Shown: piece after piece, positions 6,272 to 9,647 of the stretch | Numbering within the stretch: position 1 is the stretch's first letter | How the letters are laid out: each line of letters begins with the position of its first letter | Assembly: GCA_002404295.1 (NCBI GenBank) | Contig: DHJK01000135.1 | Coordinates: 1,647 to 11,293, forward strand | Direction: 5' to 3' | Origin: Legionellales bacterium UBA4722 | GTDB taxonomy: Bacteria > Pseudomonadota > Gammaproteobacteria > DSM-16500 | Length of the DNA stretch: 9,647 nt | The notes under the pieces: generated by a model | What the model was told of the DNA's origin: nothing | The model's input: the letters and a program-made list of their open reading frames with translations, nothing else | Databases searched by the model: none | Made by a program: the position numbers and the translations under genes

Positions 6272-7210
6272 TTAATCCGTTTCGGGTTTTGTATCATCGT
6301 CATCATGCGATGATTTTTTATCGGTTTTTTCGCCACCCGATAAAAGATTACTTAAAAAACTTTTATTTTTTTTCTTTTTAAGAGTGCTAGGCTCACTAAT
6401 AATGCCATCACCTTGATGTAGCATACCTTCTCTAGCCCACGGTAAACGCCTATAGTAGGGCAGTGGTTCATTAGGATCAAAAATAGGATATTTAATGATT
6501 TCAAAATAAGGCGAATAATCAAAATCTTTTGGAGTAAATAAATGAGGATTGCGATGAACTAATTCAAAATGATCAGAATCTTCATTTCTTAAAAAAGGCA
6601 AAACAGGAAATTTAATAGCCGTAAACGCTTCAGCAATTAATGAAGAACAAATGCCGCTTTCCAGCTCACCATTGGTAGTACGAAATAAACTAGAACCCCA
6701 GCGTCGAGGTAATACCGACCAAGGTAACATAAAGCGTGCGAGGTCCAGGAAATGTCTTACATTGTAAGGTAAACCCAGCGCACGAATAGCATAGGCAATG
6801 ACTTGTTCAGCATCGTAGGGTGCAATCCCAATGGGTCGGCAGATGCGTAAATGGTGATATCGATAACTGCTTAAAGGCGTAACTACAATCCCATGACCTA
6901 GCAAACCCTCAACAATGAGGCGCACATTTTCACGTTTATTTAAATGATTGGCGACTGTTTTACGTAAAATCGGGTCTTCGATATCGTGTAATTTACCCAA
7001 ATACAATGCAGCGTGTGTCCAAGGACTTTGAGTAATGATACTAATAATATTGCTTACGCGACTGCGTCCTTCAACCAGTATGACATCGCCAGGACGTAAT
7101 TCGTATTTTAAACGATTAAAGTCACAGGGCGGCGTTTCAGCAGGTGGTTTCTCTCGTGTGAGCCAGTCGCTGAAACTCTCAATAATCCTAGTATATAATG
7201 ATCGCTTCAT
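6272..7210 (-). CDS. YiiX/YebB-like permuted-papain (NlpC/P60-type) cysteine hydrolase
   Basis: This 312-residue protein has the circularly permuted papain layout of the YiiX/YebB group, in which His comes before Cys. LRPGDVILVEGRS (38-50) opens the domain. SPWTHAALYLG (62-72) supplies candidate His66, LIVEGLLGHGIVV (98-110) the conserved Glu101, and ESGICSSLIAEAF (184-196) the nucleophile candidate Cys188. Substrates of this group are unknown for most members; amide or ester cleavage of lipid- or peptidoglycan-linked groups is plausible. No signal peptide or membrane segment is visible. After the domain comes a charged tail of about 45 residues: Lys-rich at 278-283, acidic at 303-306 (DDDD) and near the end. 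An AGGA lies 10 bases before the ATG. It is the first gene of the minus-strand trio and has a good promoter candidate about 40 bases upstream. Confidence 0.82.
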   Translation of the reverse strand: MKRSLYTRIIESFSDWLTREKPPAETPPCDFNRLKYELRPGDVILVEGRSRVSNIISIITQSPWTHAALYLGKLHDIEDPILRKTVANHLNKRENVRLIVEGLLGHGIVVTPLSSYRYHHLRICRPIGIAPYDAEQVIAYAIRALGLPYNVRHFLDLARFMLPWSVLPRRWGSSLFRTTNGELESGICSSLIAEAFTAIKFPVLPFLRNEDSDHFELVHRNPHLFTPKDFDYSPYFEIIKYPIFDPNEPLPYYRRLPWAREGMLHQGDGIISEPSTLKKKKNKSFLSNLLSGGEKTDKKSSHDDDDTKPETD

Positions 7211-7247
7211 GCTATTTCATTCCTTTGTAGCTGTGATAAGCGCGCTG

Positions 7248-7277
7248 ATTATAATAGTATACTACAAAAAGTGTAAC
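7248..7277 (-). promoter_or_regulatory. Candidate sigma70 promoter for the YiiX-like gene and trio
   Basis: On the minus strand there is a perfect TATAAT (7248-7253). GTTACA (7272-7277) lies 18 bases upstream and matches the -35 consensus at 4 of 6 positions. The hydrolase ATG is about 38 bases downstream of the -10. The palindromic AGTATACT (7256-7263) sits in the spacer and could be an operator, though nothing else supports that. The -35 overlaps the outer tip of the palindromic element at 7274-7516, so the element may have supplied or altered it. Confidence 0.55.
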
Positions 7278-7516
7278 TATTCAGCGAATTGCGCCGACTT
7301 TCGTGCCCGTGGCCTCCAACCTCGTCATTGCGACCCAGAGCGCAGCGTGGGGGAAGCAACCTAGTCTTTTAAAAGCTGATTAGTACCCTTGAAGCTCAAA
7401 AACAGGGTTGGAAGACTAGGTTGCTTCCCCCACGCTGCGCTCTGGGTCGCAATGACGAGAGAGTTGAGGGAACGGCCACGGGCACAATTGGAGCAGTGTT
7501 ATTTGCTGAATAGTTA
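7274..7516. repeat. Nested inverted-repeat (MITE-like) element of about 243 bp
   Basis: Three nested inverted blocks are exact. The outermost is TAACTATTCAGC at 7274-7285, pairing with 7505-7516. The middle is GTGCCCGTGGCC at 7303-7314, pairing with 7474-7485. The inner arms are 48 bp each, 7321-7368 pairing with 7412-7459. The loop (7369-7411) has a further 5-bp pairing, ACCCT 7385-7389 with AGGGT 7404-7408. Between the blocks the arms have diverged in sequence and slightly in length. The inner arms carry GTCATTGCGA, shared with 1-24 and 4679-4691. The element fills nearly all of the 314-base gap between purB and the YiiX-like gene and encodes no protein. It could act as a transcription barrier after purB. 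A nonautonomous mobile origin is inferred; no target-site duplication is evident. Confidence 0.85.
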
Positions 7517-7524
7517 TCGAAAAG

Positions 7525-8892
7525 TTAGATTCTCTTTGCTAAGTCAGCCGCAAGTCCTATGTAGGTTCCGGGTGTTAATGCAAGTAATTCTTGCTTAATA
7601 TTATCCTCTAATGGTAATTTTGCGATAAATTGGTGCAGCAACGCTTCCGTGATTTTTTGTCCACGTGTAAATGTCTTTAATTTTTCATAAGGTTGCTCTA
7701 TACCATAGCGTCGCATGACTGTTTGCACAGCTTCCGCCAACACTTCCCAATGTTGGTTAAGATCTGCTGCAACTATGGCTTCATTTAAAGAGAGCTTGCT
7801 TAAGCCACGGCAGGTGGATTGATAGGCCAGGACTGCGTGCGCTATAGCAACGCCAATATTACGAAGCACTGTTGAATCAGATAAATCACGCTGCCAACGC
7901 GAAATGGGCAGTTTAGTTACCATATGTTCAAGTAAAGCATTCGAAATACCCAGATTGCCTTCTGCATTTTCAAAATCAATAGGATTGATTTTATGCGGCA
8001 TCGTAGATGAGCCCACTTCACGATTAAATGATTTTTGTTGAAAATAACCGAGTGAAATATAGCCCCACATGTCGCGATTAAAACCGATTAAAATAGTGTT
8101 GACTCGAATAATAATAGAGAATAATTCTGCCATGTAATCATGCGGTTCAATTTGAGTGGTGTAAGGGTTCCATACTAATCCTAACTGGCAGACAAAATTT
8201 CTACTGATTTGTTGCCAATCCACATCAGGGTATGTAACAACCATTGCGTTATAGTTGCCAGATGCGCCATTTAACTTACCTAAAATCGGCGCGCTAATGA
8301 TTTGTTCTTCTTGACGATGCAAGCGCGCTATCATGTTAGCGATTTCTTTACCTACTGTTGTTGGTGTTGCAGGTTGTCCGTGCGTGCGGGATAACATGGG
8401 TTTATCTGCATACTCATGCGCTAAATGTTTTAAGATATCCAACAGCTCATCTAACGCAGGTAAGATATGTTGTTTGCGTGCAGAAGTTAGCGTTAATGCA
8501 TAAGCAAGATTATTAATGTCTTCGGAGGTGCAGCCAAAATGAATAAATTCGCTAATGGCAGCAAGCTCTGCATTACCTTCAATGCGTTCTTTTATAAAAT
8601 ATTCGACGGCTTTCACATCATGATTGATGACGCTTTCAATATGTTTGATTCGTACTGCATCTTGCTCTGCAAAGTGGTCAATAATGCCATCTAATACCGC
8701 ATTGGCATGCGTGCTCAAAGGCGGGAGTTCTGGTAGATTGGCATGTGTTGCGAGTGTTTGTAACCAGCGTACTTCAACCATCACACGAAATTTAATGAGT
8801 CCATATTCGCTGAACGTAGGGCGCAAATCATTGACTTTATCTTGATAGCGCCCTTCAAGTGGCGAAATAGCAGTCAGGGCTGAAATTGTCAT
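7525..8892 (-). CDS. purB: Adenylosuccinate lyase
   Basis: PurB cleaves SAICAR to AICAR plus fumarate and adenylosuccinate to AMP plus fumarate, in purine synthesis in the cytoplasm. With the ATG at 8892 the protein has 455 residues (E. coli PurB 456), begins MTISALTAISPLEGRY and aligns without offset. His171 in THGQP (170-174) and Ser295 in the fumarase/lyase signature GSSTMPHKINP (294-304) fall at the E. coli catalytic positions, and HFGCTSED is at 118-125. An in-frame TTG at 8910 would add six residues, but it overlaps the Shine-Dalgarno and is rejected. The gene starts 4 bases after the hflD stop, and its ribosome binding site lies inside hflD, so translational coupling is likely. The hflD-purB order matches E. 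coli. The stop codon is 8 bases from the palindromic element. Confidence 0.98.
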   Translation of the reverse strand: MTISALTAISPLEGRYQDKVNDLRPTFSEYGLIKFRVMVEVRWLQTLATHANLPELPPLSTHANAVLDGIIDHFAEQDAVRIKHIESVINHDVKAVEYFIKERIEGNAELAAISEFIHFGCTSEDINNLAYALTLTSARKQHILPALDELLDILKHLAHEYADKPMLSRTHGQPATPTTVGKEIANMIARLHRQEEQIISAPILGKLNGASGNYNAMVVTYPDVDWQQISRNFVCQLGLVWNPYTTQIEPHDYMAELFSIIIRVNTILIGFNRDMWGYISLGYFQQKSFNREVGSSTMPHKINPIDFENAEGNLGISNALLEHMVTKLPISRWQRDLSDSTVLRNIGVAIAHAVLAYQSTCRGLSKLSLNEAIVAADLNQHWEVLAEAVQTVMRRYGIEQPYEKLKTFTRGQKITEALLHQFIAKLPLEDNIKQELLALTPGTYIGLAADLAKRI

Positions 8893-8896
8893 AACC

Positions 8897-9526
8897 TTAT
8901 CTTCCTTCAATTTGTAACAGCAATTTTTGTGCTGTATTTGTTATTTTGCCGCGAAAAAAAATCAACTGTAAGCGAGAGCCGCCAACTTGACGCCATAATA
9001 CGGAGGAGCGAATCGCGGCAAGTAAGAGCGCTCGTATTTTATCAATATTTTCGTTAATCGATAACATACGTTTGTTGCCTACGATGAAAAATTTAAAATG
9101 AAAAAATTTAATTGCATTGAGGTAAGTATCTGCCAAGCTTGCAACGACTGTAGGGTGTGTCAGAGAAAAATAGGCTACTTGTTTTTTGGCTTGATTAATG
9201 CGTTGGATGAGTGCAGTGCTTGTTTTTTCAGAGGCCGCGATTTTTTTTTGTAAGCGCATCACAGCATGCATGTAATGCACCGTTTGTCCCACTGCTGTTG
9301 TTTTTGTGTTTAAGGTGGTAATGAGTTTTTCCAGACCAGGTTTGAGATTAGCAAGACCGCCATACACATCAGCGACATTTTCGGGGTGAGTTTGGAAAAG
9401 ACTGTTCAGCGTAGTTTCAAAAGCCGTATCATCCACTTTGCCAGTTTGCGCAACTTCTCGGGCAAGACTGATAGCTTGTATGATGCCAGCTAAGGCAATT
9501 GTGATGTTATCAAACTTATCTTGCAA
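8897..9526 (-). CDS. hflD: HflD family protein (high frequency lysogenization protein homolog)
   Basis: HflD (DUF489 family) is a small, mostly helical, membrane-peripheral protein. In E. coli it affects phage lambda lysogenization by interacting with CII; its housekeeping role is unclear. The 209-residue protein matches E. coli HflD (about 213) across its length. The N-terminal ITIALAGIIQA aligns with ITLALAGICQS, the VYGGLANLKPGLEKL segment (54-68) lies in the first third, and the strongest block is RSSVLWRQVGGSRLQLIF (173-190). The start codon is TTG. It is supported by AAAGGGG 7 bases upstream and by the equal N-terminal length in E. coli, and no in-frame ATG lies nearby. It precedes purB by 4 bases. 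In E. coli mnmA precedes hflD; here the 121 bases upstream hold only a repeat and no visible mnmA end. Confidence 0.95.
   Translation of the reverse strand: MQDKFDNITIALAGIIQAISLAREVAQTGKVDDTAFETTLNSLFQTHPENVADVYGGLANLKPGLEKLITTLNTKTTAVGQTVHYMHAVMRLQKKIAASEKTSTALIQRINQAKKQVAYFSLTHPTVVASLADTYLNAIKFFHFKFFIVGNKRMLSINENIDKIRALLLAAIRSSVLWRQVGGSRLQLIFFRGKITNTAQKLLLQIEGR
8901..8906 (-). promoter_or_regulatory. Ribosome binding site of purB
   Basis: AGGAAG on the minus strand lies 8 bases before the ATG at 8892, within the last hflD codons. It decides the start: the upstream TTG (8910) sits directly before this motif and has no site of its own. Confidence 0.75.
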
Positions 9527-9533
9527 CGTAAGA

Positions 9534-9540
9534 CCCCTTT
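9534..9540 (-). promoter_or_regulatory. Ribosome binding site of hflD (TTG start)
   Basis: AAAGGGG on the minus strand is placed 7 bases before the TTG at 9526. It is the main local support for using this non-ATG start. Confidence 0.6.
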
Positions 9541-9574
9541 CTAAATCAGTGCGTTCCCAATATACAATGCAACT

Positions 9575-9609
9575 GCCGCTTAGGACACCTCTCCCCTTGT
9601 GGGAGAGGT
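9575..9609 (+). repeat. CTCTCCCC-type hairpin repeat upstream of hflD
   Basis: ACCTCTCCC (9587-9595) and GGGAGAGGT (9601-9609) form a perfect 9-bp stem with a 5-base loop. Bases 9575-9603 match the reverse complement of 59-87 at 26 of 29 positions. The following bases up to about 9635 (GGTGAGGGGTG) look like a continuation of the same element toward the window edge. No coding sequence is seen in 9527-9647. On the minus strand the hairpin lies upstream of hflD and could separate it from the preceding gene. Confidence 0.65.
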
Positions 9610-9647
9610 CGGCTTGATGCGACTGGTGAGGGGTGCTTTTAGCGTCG

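Noticed and set aside
7035..7364. 109-codon plus-strand open frame
   Set aside because: It is antisense to the YiiX-like gene and runs into the palindromic element. Its end is simply translated repeat.
7274..7516. CRISPR array or tRNA/ncRNA gene in the purB-YiiX gap
   Set aside because: The repeats are inverted, not direct with regular spacers, and no cloverleaf or known RNA motif was seen.
7389..7598. 69-codon plus-strand open frame
   Set aside because: It consists of repeat sequence plus antisense of the purB end, with no ribosome site.
8624..8845. 73-codon plus-strand open frame inside purB
   Set aside because: It is antisense to a well-conserved part of purB and has no independent support.
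8893..8910. TTG at 8910 as the purB start, giving 461 residues
   Set aside because: The TTG sits against the AGGAAG site that serves the ATG at 8892. The E. coli PurB alignment and catalytic residue numbering (His171, Ser295) fit the ATG start.

Overview
The window reads as an AT-leaning gammaproteobacterial chromosome segment. The housekeeping proteins (DapD, MsbA, LpxK, HflD, PurB) closely match recalled E. coli sequences. The mix with exported small proteins, papain-fold hydrolases, a chagasin-type protease inhibitor and dispersed GTCATTGCGA repeats suggests a host-associated lineage such as Legionellales. That placement is an inference, not proven by the window. Coding density is high, with ten genes, no RNA genes and no CRISPR array. 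No transposase or phage gene is seen.

Layout. Positions 1-94 hold two short repeat remnants. On the minus strand, a DUF1460 (NlpC/P60-like) gene at 933-1847 precedes dapD at 95-913, probably as one operon. Diverging from these on the plus strand are msbA (1932-3692) and lpxK (3689-4666), overlapping by 4 bases: the lipid A flippase and the lipid A 4'-kinase. A short spacer with a GTCATTGCGA remnant follows, then a plus-strand gene for a secreted chagasin/I42-type cysteine peptidase inhibitor (4732-5172). Its 3' end overlaps the end of a convergent minus-strand trio by 38 bases. Read in transcription order the trio is a YiiX/YebB-like permuted-papain hydrolase (7210-6272), a secreted Cys-rich protein with two BamE/SmpA-like repeats (6248-5655) and a secreted NTF2-like protein (5605-5135). 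A good promoter candidate lies just before the hydrolase.

The 314-base gap at 7211-7524 is mostly filled by a nested palindromic element (7274-7516): 48-bp perfect inverted arms with two further outer inverted blocks of 12 bp each. Beyond it, on the minus strand, hflD (TTG start, 9526-8897) is followed 4 bases later by purB (8892-7525), the order also seen in E. coli. A CTCTCCCC-type hairpin repeat lies upstream of hflD. An inverted copy of it lies at the other end of the window, after dapD.

How the genes fit together. The core genes cover lysine/diaminopimelate synthesis, lipid A maturation and transport, and purine synthesis. The accessory part (4732-7210, plus DUF1460) is rich in envelope or exported proteins. 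It combines two clan-CA-type cysteine hydrolase folds with an inhibitor of papain-family peptidases. This is the least ordinary content of the window, apart from the palindromic element.
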